A stretch of 49,250 nucleotides of DNA from Bacteroidales bacterium (GCA_017617125.1 JAFZWY010000047.1:1-49250); one strand, 5' to 3'; counted from the first letter of the stretch, positions 24,047-32,567 are shown. Program-made: numbers and translations. The notes: generated from the sequence alone by a model not told the origin.

Positions 24047-24460
24047 TCAATCGTAAATATTAAATGTCTTAAATGATATTGGCATCTTATATAATACTGG
24101 CACAGCAGTGCCTTCTTTGTTGAAGCCAGGTTTCCATTTTGGCAAAGACTTAACGACTCTCATTGCTTCAGCATCGAAATAGGGGTCAAGTTCCCGAATT
24201 ATCTTTGCATTTGTAACGGTTCCTGTCGTGTCTATTATGAACTGTACGATTACTTTGTCATTAACATTTGCGCAATTGTTGGGGAATTTTATGTTTTCTG
24301 ACAAAAAAATCATAAGTGCAGTATCTCCTCCTGGAAATTCCGGTTTAGTTTCAACTTCTGCATAACTTATAGGTTCACATTCTTCGTATTTTTGTGCCAT
24401 GTGTGCAGAGTTGGATGCACATAATATATAAAATGTCAATATTAGAAACTTAACTTTCAT
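24047..24460 (-). CDS. Exported protein consisting of a TonB C-terminal domain
   Basis: 137 residues. The signal peptide (or lipoprotein-like leader with ILCASNSAHMAQ) is followed directly by a TonB_C domain: EVETKPEFPGGDTALMIFLS, VIVQFIIDTTGTVTNAKIIR, AMRVVKSLPKWKPG. The long proline-rich periplasmic spacer and uncleaved membrane anchor of a working TonB are missing, so it probably does not span the envelope alone. Such stand-alone domains are common in Bacteroidetes. It lies 25 bases after adk and five before ansA; a TonB-dependent receptor follows two genes later. Confidence 0.85.
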   Translation of the reverse strand: MKVKFLILTFYILCASNSAHMAQKYEECEPISYAEVETKPEFPGGDTALMIFLSENIKFPNNCANVNDKVIVQFIIDTTGTVTNAKIIRELDPYFDAEAMRVVKSLPKWKPGFNKEGTAVPVLYKMPISFKTFNIYD

Positions 24461-24485
24461 TTATAAGTTTTGTCTTGACGTTATA

Positions 24486-25058
24486 CTATAGCAAGCTGTC
24501 AATCTTTTCTGCAAGGCGGACAAAAATTTCCTCGATGCTGCCGACTCCGCTTATCGACATCACTTTTCCTTGATTCTGATAGTGTTCCATCACAGGGAAG
24601 GTCTTTTCTTCGTATTCCTTGAGGCGGTTTTCGAAGATTTCCGGAGTATCGTCGGCACGGTTTTCAACCTGAGCGCGGTGCATCATTCGTTTGATGAGTT
24701 CTTCGCGTGGCACATCCATGTTGAGCAGACACGAAAGTTCCATTCCTTCGCGCTTCAATATTTCATCGAGGTTCTTTGCCTGTTCGCGTGTGCGTGGAAA
24801 TCCGTCGAAAAGGAATCCGTTTGGATTGCGGTTGTCGGCTATGAACTTCTCGATAATCTTGGTTACCAATTCGTCGCTTACGAGGTTTCCTTTTTCTATA
24901 ATTGCCTTTGCCTCAAGTCCTAGCGGCGTTCCTTTGGCTATTTCCGACCTGAGGATGTTTCCTGTGGATATGTATTTCAAGTTGTACTTGTCGATGATGC
25001 TTTGGGCTTGTGTTCCTTTTCCTGCGCCCGGTGCTCCGAATATTGCAATGTTAAGCAT
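24486..25058 (-). CDS. adk: Adenylate kinase
   Basis: 190 residues, the short form without the long zinc-binding lid. It interconverts ATP plus AMP with two ADP. P-loop GAPGAGKGTQ (8-17), the AMP site STGNILRSEIAKGTPLG, the FLFDGFPRTREQA motif, the short lid with RAQVENRADDTPE, and FENRLKEYEEKTFPV. It starts 12 bases after hpt, so the two purine genes are probably cotranscribed. Confidence 0.97.
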   Translation of the reverse strand: MLNIAIFGAPGAGKGTQAQSIIDKYNLKYISTGNILRSEIAKGTPLGLEAKAIIEKGNLVSDELVTKIIEKFIADNRNPNGFLFDGFPRTREQAKNLDEILKREGMELSCLLNMDVPREELIKRMMHRAQVENRADDTPEIFENRLKEYEEKTFPVMEHYQNQGKVMSISGVGSIEEIFVRLAEKIDSLL

Positions 25059-25070
25059 GATATTTTGTTT

Positions 25071-25604
25071 TTATTTGGTTTGATAAATGCTAGGTAAGTT
25101 TCTACCGTATCCGTTGTAGTCGAGGCCGAAGCCGACGATGAATTTCTGTGGTATGTCGAAGCAGAAATAATCAATCGGATACTTGTTGTTGTAAATTTCC
25201 GACTTGTAGAGCAAAGCAGCAATCTTTATTTCCTTTGGTTCGTAGCCAATCAGCTGCTTTTCGATATGGTCCATGGTGATGCCAGTATCTATGATGTCCT
25301 CGACAATAACGACTGTTCTGTCCTTGATGTCCTCGTTCACGCCGATAAGCCTTTTAACCTTGCCGGTAGAGTTTGTGCCTTCGTACGAAGCGAGTTTCAG
25401 GAACGAGATGTTGCAGTCGATTGTAAGATGGTTGAACAATTCGGCGGCGAACATGAACGAGCCGTTAAGTATTCCAAGGAAGAGCGGATTCTTGTCGCGA
25501 AGGTCGCGGTTCATTTTTTCTGCCATCTCCTTGATTTTCGACACTATGGTTTCGTGGTCGATGTAGGGTACAAATTCCCTGTCAAGAACTTTAATAGTTT
25601 CCAT
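25071..25604 (-). CDS. hpt: Hypoxanthine phosphoribosyltransferase
   Basis: 177 residues. It salvages hypoxanthine (and perhaps guanine) with PRPP in the cytoplasm. The PRPP motif VVIVEDIIDTGITM, the early LGILNGSFMFAAEL, the KLASYEGTNSTG loop and the FIVGFGLDYNGYGRNLP end are all present. First gene of the run hpt - adk - TonB_C - ansA - receptor, behind a -7 box TAAATTTG on the minus strand (25641-25634). Confidence 0.94.
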   Translation of the reverse strand: METIKVLDREFVPYIDHETIVSKIKEMAEKMNRDLRDKNPLFLGILNGSFMFAAELFNHLTIDCNISFLKLASYEGTNSTGKVKRLIGVNEDIKDRTVVIVEDIIDTGITMDHIEKQLIGYEPKEIKIAALLYKSEIYNNKYPIDYFCFDIPQKFIVGFGLDYNGYGRNLPSIYQTK

Positions 25605-25633
25605 GCCTCTTTTTACTCAAAAATTCAAGGTTG

Positions 25634-25641
25634 CAAATTTA
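25634..25641 (-). promoter_or_regulatory. -7 box of the hpt operon
   Basis: Minus strand TAAATTTG then C, about 30 bases before the hpt start; no clear -33 TTTG. Confidence 0.55.
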
Positions 25642-25759
25642 ATTAAAAATTGCTTTTGTAATAGTTTGCGATGCTAAATTTTTAATAAGTTTTTGAGTTT
25701 TCTTTGATGTTTGTTGGATGATAGAATGTCATTTTTTTTTGAAAAAAATGTACAAAAGG

Positions 25760-25790
25760 TTTGTGTGGATTTAATTTTTTTTTAAATTTG
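25760..25790 (+). promoter_or_regulatory. Promoter of the T9SS surface-protein gene
   Basis: TTTG (25760-25763), a 19-base spacer, TAAATTTG (25783-25790): a complete match to the Bacteroidetes promoter, 29 bases before the ATG at 25819. The spacer is a long A/T run. Confidence 0.8.
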
Positions 25791-25818
25791 CGGTGTTAAC
25801 TTCTTAAAATTGTTGCAT

Positions 25819-28389
25819 ATGAGAAAAATTTATTCGTTAGGTGTGCTTTTGTTGGTTGTTACTATGTCTTTCGGACAGATTGCGCAGAAAGAATCGCTTT
25901 CCTGTCAATATAGCTCTAGCAAATTTGTCGATAAGGTTCCTGTAAATAAACACGTTGTTTCTCTTACGAGGGATGGTCTTGCTTTGTTTCAGGATTTTTC
26001 GTCAACATTGTTTCCTCCTCAGGGATGGGACACAATCCAGGGTGCCGAAAGTGTAGATTTACAGCATTGGCATCGCAGTACTGATGTGCCTCAGAACTGC
26101 GAAGGTGAGTTTAGTTATGCCGCAGTGCAGTATGCAAATTCCGACCAAGTGATTAGAAATCAAGATGAATGGCTTATATCTCCTTCGTTTGTAGTACCGG
26201 CTGGAGCATCGAGGCTATTTTTCGACTACTATTCTAATCCAGGTTGGTTCGTTGCCGACTGGGGATCTTTCAACAACGTTGATAATGCCGATATTAATAT
26301 AAAGGTTTCTACCGATGGAGGAACAAATTGGACAACAATATGGAACGATGACGAATATTCGGCAGCAGTAGGAGGTGCTTCTGGATTCCCGCAGTTGACT
26401 TGGTCGACAATATCGGTAAATATGTCAGCATATGCTGGACAAAGCGTCAAGGTGGCTTTCCAGTATGTGGGTATCGATGCTGCAATGTTTTACTTGGACA
26501 ATATTTTTGTTGATGTCGCTATTCCACAGGATTTCGAGTTAACCGATGCTCGTGTTAATTTCAATTCTAAGTATGTAAATTACGGTTACAACGGAAATTT
26601 CAGCCATTTTCCGCGTCGTGAAATAACCTCCGATTCGAAGGTTTGTTTCGAGGGTGTAGCTACAAACTATGGAACCGAAGCGGTAACGGTAAACTTGGTT
26701 GCCAAGGTGTTTGATCCTAGCGATCAGCAGATCTTCTCGTACACATTCAGTTCGGAGACAGTGCCTGCCGCAACTTATGTAAACGGTGTATATCATCCTA
26801 GTGTCGATACTATCGTATATTATACAGAATCAAGTACAGCGGGTTCTTATTCTGTCATACAGGCTTCGTTGTTCTCGATGAGTAATATGACAAATGATGG
26901 CACTTACAGGTTCGAAGTTTCGTTGCAGCCTGCATCGGGAACATACAGCAATCAGAACAACAGGAATTTGTCGGTAAACCGCTACGCTACAATTTCCGAC
27001 GATTGCTTGTATTCGCGAGACGATGCAAATTATACCCAGGGTTCCTATTACGAGGCATGCAATCCTCAGTGGCATAACTTTTCTGCATTCGGTACGCCTT
27101 ACCAGATTTATAGCACTTCCGACGCTATTAATTCGGTAGAGGCATATATCACTGGTGCAACAAATGGCGCTACTTTCCACTACGAAATATTCAATGTGGA
27201 TGAAAATGATACATATACAAGTGTCTTTACAACCGAATCGTATACTATTAATACGTCAACATTTACCCCCGGCTTTATAAAACTATTCTCCGAAAATCCG
27301 TTGACATTTACAAATATGTCACTCGATTTTCAAGAAATAGTAGTCGCAGTGGTTGTCGAAAACAACAAGCGTGTAAGGGTTGGCATTGACGAGTCTGTAC
27401 AGCCTGGTGCTTTCGAGAATAAGGCTTTCGATGGAACTAGCTGGTATAGGATTACAGGAACCGACGGAATTCTTATGATAAGAACATACGTTTGCGAACA
27501 AGGTTCATACATTACCGTTACAAGTGCAGATCCGCAACAAGGAACTACTACGGGTACTGGTCGCTACGACATAGGAAGCACAGCTACTATATCCGCTATT
27601 CCGAACGAAGGATTCAGATTCCTGTCGTGGACCGACGGCAATACCGATAATCCTCGCAATGTGATTGTAGAACAGGATGCTACTTATACGGCAACATTCG
27701 AAGCTATACCAACATTCATCGTCACAGCTGCAAGTAACAACGATTCGTTCGGAACCGTAACTGGTGGAGGAACCTATTATGAAGGTACGGTGGTAACTAT
27801 AACTGCCAATGCAAACGATGGATACTATTTTGTTTCGTGGAACGACGGAACGACTACAAATCCAAGGACAGTAACCGTAACACAAAATATTGTGCTTATC
27901 GCAACTTTTGCCGTAAGAACTACTGTAAATATCACTGCACTGTCGGCAAACGAGGAGTATGGAACTGTAACCGGCGGAGGTGAGCATTTGATTGGATCTA
28001 CTGTAACTTTGATTGCACATCCAAATTCTGGATATCTGTTTGAATCATGGAACGACGGTAATACCGACAATCCACGTCAGTTTGTCGCAACCGAAGATGC
28101 AATGTACATTGCAACATTTATATATGATGATTCTGGTGTGGACGAATTCGAATCGGCTTCGGTCGCATTGTTCCCGAATCCAGCAGGCGATGTACTAAAT
28201 GTAACTGCAGGTGAGACTATCGAAAAGATAGCGATTGTTTCGGTTGCCGGTCAGCTGGTTTACGAGGCAGAGGTAAATGCCGACAATGTTGTGTTAGACT
28301 TGAGCGCCTTCGCAAAGGGAATGTATTTCATGAAGGTTTATGGAAAGGATTCTGCAACGATAGGTTTGCAGAAATTTGTTAAGGAATAG
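25819..28389 (+). CDS. Large T9SS-secreted protein: choice-of-anchor J, InlB-like repeats, sorting domain
   Basis: 856 residues from the ATG at 25819 (an upstream TTG is not needed). The signal peptide ends near residue 20 (TMSFGQ). Residues about 55-230 look like a MAM-like choice-of-anchor J domain (GWDTIQGAES, DEWLISPSFVVPAGASRLF, YLDNIFVDV). A middle beta-rich region follows. About 565-767 are three InlB/'divergent B-repeat' modules, each with ITA-x-GTVTGGG-x-VTITA-x-GYxFxSWNDG-x-NPR-x-ATF. About 775-856 form a type A sorting domain (ALFPNPAGDVLNV, AKGMYFMKVYG). Probably anchored on the cell surface and involved in adhesion or binding; no enzyme motif is seen. Monocistronic, with its own promoter and terminator. 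Confidence 0.88.
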   Translation: MRKIYSLGVLLLVVTMSFGQIAQKESLSCQYSSSKFVDKVPVNKHVVSLTRDGLALFQDFSSTLFPPQGWDTIQGAESVDLQHWHRSTDVPQNCEGEFSYAAVQYANSDQVIRNQDEWLISPSFVVPAGASRLFFDYYSNPGWFVADWGSFNNVDNADINIKVSTDGGTNWTTIWNDDEYSAAVGGASGFPQLTWSTISVNMSAYAGQSVKVAFQYVGIDAAMFYLDNIFVDVAIPQDFELTDARVNFNSKYVNYGYNGNFSHFPRREITSDSKVCFEGVATNYGTEAVTVNLVAKVFDPSDQQIFSYTFSSETVPAATYVNGVYHPSVDTIVYYTESSTAGSYSVIQASLFSMSNMTNDGTYRFEVSLQPASGTYSNQNNRNLSVNRYATISDDCLYSRDDANYTQGSYYEACNPQWHNFSAFGTPYQIYSTSDAINSVEAYITGATNGATFHYEIFNVDENDTYTSVFTTESYTINTSTFTPGFIKLFSENPLTFTNMSLDFQEIVVAVVVENNKRVRVGIDESVQPGAFENKAFDGTSWYRITGTDGILMIRTYVCEQGSYITVTSADPQQGTTTGTGRYDIGSTATISAIPNEGFRFLSWTDGNTDNPRNVIVEQDATYTATFEAIPTFIVTAASNNDSFGTVTGGGTYYEGTVVTITANANDGYYFVSWNDGTTTNPRTVTVTQNIVLIATFAVRTTVNITALSANEEYGTVTGGGEHLIGSTVTLIAHPNSGYLFESWNDGNTDNPRQFVATEDAMYIATFIYDDSGVDEFESASVALFPNPAGDVLNVTAGETIEKIAIVSVAGQLVYEAEVNADNVVLDLSAFAKGMYFMKVYGKDSATIGLQKFVKE

Positions 28390-28414
28390 AAATCTAACGG
28401 ATACCTAAATAAAA

Positions 28415-28447
28415 AATCCTCGCCATTGGCGGGGATTTTTTTTGTTT
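28415..28447 (+). terminator. Terminator after the T9SS surface-protein gene
   Basis: AATCCTCGCC and GGCGGGGATT form a 10-bp stem with one G-T pair and a 3-base loop, followed by a run of T. Confidence 0.88.
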
Positions 28448-28462
28448 TATTTCTTGTCGTGG

Positions 28463-29263
28463 TTATTCCTTGTATGAATCGTTTACAGCACAAAGCTTGG
28501 ATATCAGTTCTTCATCGGTTATTTTCTTTTTTGCGTAAGTCATTTCAATGTCCGACAACGGCTTGCCCTTGCTTGTAATTTGTGATTCAATCAGAGATTC
28601 GACAAGATTATTGTCTGGATCCTGTCCGTTTATTGAAAAAACATTAATCTTATTGACAAGCGGAACAAGTACAGTCGCATCGTTTATTACTTTCTTGTAT
28701 TTCGAAAATATTTTATGTGCTTTTACGACAGCTTCTTTCTTGTTGAATTCGTCAATACGCTGCTGAAGTGCTTCATTTTCGCTTGTTTCTCTACGAATGT
28801 ATAGGTCGAGACTGTAAAATTCGGAATCGAACTCCTTCATGGCCTCTATTTCGCTGCTTGAAACACTTGCCATTTTCAGTTTCGACATTTCCTCGATGGT
28901 CGTGGTTAGAAATCCAGTGTTTATTCTTCCCAATTTAATCAAGTTGTCGATATTGTCCAGAAGAGTTAGCGGCTTTATGTTTTTGTGGCAATATTCCATT
29001 ATGAATGTTTTTTTCACAGGCGCTTCTTCGTAGCTTGGCGGGGCTATTGTGCCCATTACATCTTTTTTTAGCTGATTGAGTTCTTCTGCAATTTGTGCCG
29101 AATCCTTGGGTTCGGCCCTGAAGATTGTGTTTTCAATCTTTTCACGTTCTTCTTTTGCCTTTTTGTAGTCGATTATTTTGTATACGATCAGCCCTCCAAA
29201 AACTATGATGGCAACAAGTCCTGTAGTGCGAATCGGTGTAAAAAACTTCTTTTTATTTTCCAT
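28463..29263 (-). CDS. Unknown membrane-anchored coiled-coil protein downstream of lgt
   Basis: 266 residues. A short cytoplasmic start (MENKKKFFTPIRTT), one membrane helix (about 14-30, GLVAIIVFGGLIVYKII), then a long, mostly helical, charged region with coiled-coil character (KKAKEEREKIENTI, EIEAMKEFDSEFYSLDLYIR, NEALQQRIDEFNKKEAVVKA). The bulk should be periplasmic. No family recognised. Its start overlaps the lgt end by 11 bases, so translation is probably coupled, and a link with lipoprotein maturation or the envelope is possible but unproved. Confidence 0.75.
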   Translation of the reverse strand: MENKKKFFTPIRTTGLVAIIVFGGLIVYKIIDYKKAKEEREKIENTIFRAEPKDSAQIAEELNQLKKDVMGTIAPPSYEEAPVKKTFIMEYCHKNIKPLTLLDNIDNLIKLGRINTGFLTTTIEEMSKLKMASVSSSEIEAMKEFDSEFYSLDLYIRRETSENEALQQRIDEFNKKEAVVKAHKIFSKYKKVINDATVLVPLVNKINVFSINGQDPDNNLVESLIESQITSKGKPLSDIEMTYAKKKITDEELISKLCAVNDSYKE

Positions 29264-30200
29264 TGTTATTTGTCATTTTTTCTACGTTATCATTATTCTT
29301 TTTGTGGTACTGGCGGATTATCAGTACTATGCCGAAAATAATAAATGGTATGCTGAGCAATTGTCCCATTGTGATAGGTGCATTCCAGATGAATTCAGCC
29401 TGTTCTGTCTTTGTGTACTCAATTATAAAGCGGAATCCGAAAAGTACAATTAGGAACCATCCGAGGAAGGTGCCGTGCTTCCATTGTGGTACAAATTTCT
29501 TGTATATGATCAGAAATCCAAAGAACATGGCGAGGTAGAACAATGCCTCGTACAACTGGGTGGGATGACGTGCAACCATGTAGTCCGAAAGGCATGATAT
29601 GTCGAGGTCGGGGCAAGCTCCGGTGAGATGTTCGCTCAGGTTCTGGTAGTTTAAGTCGGGACATGCACCGTTCGAGGCTTCGAAGGCATTGATTAGGTCG
29701 TCACCGTTATGCATGAACTTTACGCCCCACGGCATGGTGGTCGGTACGCCAAGGATTTCGCTGTTGACGAAGTTGCCAACGCGTACGAATGCACCTGCCA
29801 GCGGTACAACTGCTGCAGTCTTGTCGATTGCTTCGAAATATGGCATTTTCGAACGACGCGAATACAGCCATATCGCTACTAGTATGCCGATTGCGCCACC
29901 ATGGCTTGCAAGTCCGCCTTCCCATACCATGAGTATTTCGAGCGGATGGCTAAGGTAGTAGCCAGGGTTGTAGAACAGGCAGTGGCCAAGCCTTAATCCG
30001 ATTACGCATCCGATTATGACATATATTGAAAATTTGTCGGTTTGCTTTTGCTCGTAGCCTTCTTTCTTCATTATGCGTCCTATTACTATGTAGGCTAGCA
30101 AAAATCCGATGGCTAACAGCAGTCCGTACCATCTTATTCCGTGTTCGCCGATTGAAAACATCACTGGGTCGGCATCCCAGACAAAGTATAAAAGGTTCAT
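29253..30200 (-). CDS. lgt: Prolipoprotein diacylglyceryl transferase
   Basis: 315 residues, somewhat longer than the usual 260-290. It moves diacylglycerol from phosphatidylglycerol to the lipobox cysteine of prolipoproteins in the inner membrane. Membrane segments fill most of the length. Motifs: GIRWYGLLLAIGF, the HGGAIGILVA loop with the essential His, and the Lgt signature RVGNFVNSEILG with the essential Arg and Asn. The extra length is a loop with two similar CPDL segments (GACPDLNYQNLSEHLTGACP) before HPTQLYEAL. Composite repeat R2 abuts its start codon. Confidence 0.95.
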   Translation of the reverse strand: MNLLYFVWDADPVMFSIGEHGIRWYGLLLAIGFLLAYIVIGRIMKKEGYEQKQTDKFSIYVIIGCVIGLRLGHCLFYNPGYYLSHPLEILMVWEGGLASHGGAIGILVAIWLYSRRSKMPYFEAIDKTAAVVPLAGAFVRVGNFVNSEILGVPTTMPWGVKFMHNGDDLINAFEASNGACPDLNYQNLSEHLTGACPDLDISCLSDYMVARHPTQLYEALFYLAMFFGFLIIYKKFVPQWKHGTFLGWFLIVLFGFRFIIEYTKTEQAEFIWNAPITMGQLLSIPFIIFGIVLIIRQYHKKNNDNVEKMTNNNGK

Positions 30201-30283
30201 ATGTTTCTAAGTTTCTGGTTCAATGTTCAAGGCTAAAAGGCAGAAAGACTGCAAGCCTATTAGACTGCAAGACTTTTAGCCCC
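30201..30283. repeat. Composite intergenic repeat R2
   Basis: ATGTTTCTAAGTTTCTGG begins directly at the lgt start codon, followed by a degenerate tandem of about 10 bases (AAGGCTAAAAGGC, AGACTGCAAGCC, AGACTGCAAGACTTTTAGCC). It fills the whole gap to the dehydrogenase stop. The first part matches R1 and R3; the last part matches the end of R3. Confidence 0.7.
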
Positions 30284-30284
30284 A

Positions 30285-31229
30285 TTATAATATCACATTT
30301 TTTTGTTTTCCTTGCAGATACGAATGCAAATTCGACTTCACGATGACAAACCTTTTCTGCATGGCCTCCTTCGATGCATAGCCGACGTGTGGCAAAAGTA
30401 TCGTGTTGGGGGCGGAGAGAAGCGGATGATTCTCGGGCAGAGGCGGTTCTGTTTCGTAAACATCAATTCCTGCACCAGCAATCTTACCGTTCTTCAGCAG
30501 TTCGGCAAGTGCGGCGTTGTCCATGACAGGTCCGCGGGCCGTGTTGATAATGATTGCTGTGCTTTTCATCTTCGAGAGCAAATCTTTGCTAATCAAACCT
30601 TTGGTTTGTGCGTTTGCAGGGATGTGCAGGCTTATGATGTCAGATTTGGCAAAAAGTTCGTCAAGTGTAGTGTAGGTTATGCCTTCAATGTCCTTCTTGG
30701 TTCTGCTGTATGCTATTATTTTGCATCCGAATGCTTTGAATATGCGTGCTGTGGCAAGTCCTATTGCACCTGTGCCGACAATTCCGACGGTCTTTCCGTA
30801 GAGTTCGGTGCCGAGGAAATTGTTGCGGTTGCCAAGCTTGCGCGTGTTGCCGTCCATCTGGCTGAAGTTGCGCATGAGCGCAACAGCAAGTCCGACAGCA
30901 AGTTCCGATACGGCTTCGGTGGAATATCCGGCAGCATTGCTGACCTTTATGCCGTGGCTTTTGCAACATTCCAGGTCTACATGGTCGACGCCAGTGAAGG
31001 CAACGTTCAGGTATTTCAGGTTCGGGCATGATTCTATTGCCCTTGCCGAAAGCTTTATGTTGCTGATGTTCACAATGTCGGCCTCCTTCATGCGGGCAAT
31101 AAGTTCGTCCTCGCCTTTGGGAATGTCGGTATAATATATATATTGGTGTCCTAGTTTCTCGAATTCCTGTTTTGCATCCTCGAGTTCCTGCTTCGAAACG
31201 CCAAGCGATTCAACTTGTACTATCTTCAT
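30285..31229 (-). CDS. D-isomer-specific 2-hydroxyacid dehydrogenase
   Basis: 314 residues. It reduces a 2-keto acid or oxidises a D-2-hydroxy acid with NAD(P). The Rossmann fold shows VGIVGTGAIGLATARIF. The catalytic Arg lies in NTARGPVMDNAALAELL, the Glu in GAGIDVYETEPPLPENHPL, and the His in LLPHVGYASKEAM. The residues around the substrate pocket resemble glycerate or hydroxypyruvate reductases, but the exact substrate cannot be fixed. It starts two bases after the Sir2 gene's stop, so the two are surely cotranscribed; both use NAD. Confidence 0.9.
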   Translation of the reverse strand: MKIVQVESLGVSKQELEDAKQEFEKLGHQYIYYTDIPKGEDELIARMKEADIVNISNIKLSARAIESCPNLKYLNVAFTGVDHVDLECCKSHGIKVSNAAGYSTEAVSELAVGLAVALMRNFSQMDGNTRKLGNRNNFLGTELYGKTVGIVGTGAIGLATARIFKAFGCKIIAYSRTKKDIEGITYTTLDELFAKSDIISLHIPANAQTKGLISKDLLSKMKSTAIIINTARGPVMDNAALAELLKNGKIAGAGIDVYETEPPLPENHPLLSAPNTILLPHVGYASKEAMQKRFVIVKSNLHSYLQGKQKNVIL

Positions 31230-31231
31230 CT

Positions 31232-31975
31232 TTATTTCAGTTTTTGTATTTCTTCGTCAATCTTTGTCATTGCTTCTACTGCGCCCATTTCGAGATAAAT
31301 GTCTGTTATTCTGCCTGTATATGCCGAATGCTGCGGGTTTACCTCGATAATTTTTGCACCATGCTGCTTGGCTACATGCGGAAGATATGCTGCAGGCTGA
31401 ACTTCACCGGTTGTGCCGATAACGAGCATCACGTCGCATTTTCCAGCAAGGTCGAACGATTCGGTGTAGGCGTCTTCGGGAATTCCTTCTCCGAAGAATA
31501 TGAATCCGGGCTTCAGTTTTCCGCCGCAATCGCAATGTGGCACTTCGTCGGTAAGCTTGAGCGAGGCTGTCGGGTATTTCTTTCCGCACTTGAGGCATAC
31601 AAAATGACCTTTGCCACCATGAAACTCAATCACATGCTTGCTTCCAGCTGCCTGGTGCAATGAGTCGATGTTTTGTGTTATGACGGCCTTTACCAAGCCT
31701 TCCTGTTCCCATTTTGCAAGTGTCTTGTGTGCTGCATTAGGTTGCGCTTCCTTGAAAAACTTGTAGAAAACCTTGTTGACTACAGGCCAAGCCTCTTCGG
31801 TACGACGGATATAGGTGTTGATTTCAAGCATCGACTGGTCGTATTGTTCGTAAACGCTGTCCTCGCTTCCACGGAAGGTAGGAATGCCACTTTCCTTTGA
31901 TACACCTGCGCCGGTAAATACGCACAGGCATTTTGCATTGGCGATAAGCTTTGCTGCTTCTTCAAATTTGTTCAT
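31232..31975 (-). CDS. cobB: NAD-dependent protein deacylase, Sir2 family
   Basis: 247 residues. It removes acyl groups from lysines while consuming NAD. Motifs in order: FTGAGVSKESGIPTFRG, ITQNIDSLHQAAG, the catalytic EFHGG, two zinc-binding pairs CLKC and CDC, GFIFFGEGIPEDA, LVIGTTGEVQPAAYLP and IEVNPQ. The Tyr and Arg that mark desuccinylase activity (Y-x-x-R after the first motif) are not obvious in SVYEQYDQSM, so a deacetylase is the better guess. It has a -7 box TAACTTTG (minus strand 32007-32000) 25 bases upstream. Confidence 0.93.
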   Translation of the reverse strand: MNKFEEAAKLIANAKCLCVFTGAGVSKESGIPTFRGSEDSVYEQYDQSMLEINTYIRRTEEAWPVVNKVFYKFFKEAQPNAAHKTLAKWEQEGLVKAVITQNIDSLHQAAGSKHVIEFHGGKGHFVCLKCGKKYPTASLKLTDEVPHCDCGGKLKPGFIFFGEGIPEDAYTESFDLAGKCDVMLVIGTTGEVQPAAYLPHVAKQHGAKIIEVNPQHSAYTGRITDIYLEMGAVEAMTKIDEEIQKLK

Positions 31976-31999
31976 TGCTGAAGTGTTTTGTTATCGATG

Positions 32000-32007
32000 C
32001 AAAGTTA
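32000..32007 (-). promoter_or_regulatory. -7 box of the Sir2 gene
   Basis: Minus strand TAACTTTG then C, matching TAnnTTTG, 25 bases before the start. Confidence 0.6.
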
Positions 32008-32034
32008 AGCTATTTTTATGGTATCGCTGTAACT

Positions 32035-32508
32035 TTATTTGGATATTTCTTCGCTTTCCTCAACCACTGGATTTTCATCTTCTTCGTAGCGAATTTTCTT
32101 GAAAACCCACTTGTCGGCAATGAGGTAGTTGAAGATTCCTGCTACAGCCAAGGCTATGAAGTTGCATAGTGCTGTGTGCCATCCGAAAGTGAGTTTCAAG
32201 AGGTTGAGTACGCCGAGTTTTATGCAGTAGCCCATTATTGCCGACAAATTGAACTTTAGGAAGCGTTTTACAACCGAGCCTTTTTCTTTGTTGTCGATAC
32301 GGTTGCGGAAAACAAGATAGCTCGATGTGATGAAGTTCACGAATACAGCCATCTCGAAGGAAATTGTAGGGGAGAGTACGTTCACAAGGAAATAGTCCTC
32401 GAAAACGAAGTCGGTCAGAAGCCAAACCACGCCAACATCGACGATTGTGCCGAAAGTTCTTGTGGCAGTGAAGAATATAAAGCGTACTATCCCTTTTTGT
32501 TCTTTCAT
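32035..32508 (-). CDS. GtrA family membrane protein
   Basis: 157 residues. Four hydrophobic segments in the GtrA pattern: FIFFTATRTFGTIVDVGVVWLL, FEMAVFVNFITSSYLVFRNR, the KLGVLNLLKL segment and a last one near NFIALAVAGIFNYLIADKWVF. The NY-x-(A/L)-x-(D/K)-x-W-V-F end is characteristic. GtrA-like proteins help flip or position undecaprenyl-linked sugars, or modify surface glycans. It ends with an acidic tail. A -7 box TATTTTTG (minus strand 32535-32528) precedes it, divergent from the plus-strand operon. Confidence 0.88.
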   Translation of the reverse strand: MKEQKGIVRFIFFTATRTFGTIVDVGVVWLLTDFVFEDYFLVNVLSPTISFEMAVFVNFITSSYLVFRNRIDNKEKGSVVKRFLKFNLSAIMGYCIKLGVLNLLKLTFGWHTALCNFIALAVAGIFNYLIADKWVFKKIRYEEDENPVVEESEEISK

Positions 32509-32527
32509 TAGAATCTTTTATACGATG

Positions 32528-32535
32528 CAAAAATA
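32528..32535 (-). promoter_or_regulatory. -7 box of the GtrA gene
   Basis: Minus strand TATTTTTG then C, 20 bases before the start; divergent from the box at 32568. Confidence 0.55.
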
Positions 32536-32567
32536 ATGCTTTAATTCGAATAAAAGGTTTTTTAGTG

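Noticed and set aside
25734..25783. Homopolymer runs before the T9SS surface-protein gene as a phase-variation site
   Set aside because: The T runs lie in the promoter spacer and are broken by other bases; no long uniform tract of the kind linked to slippage is convincing.
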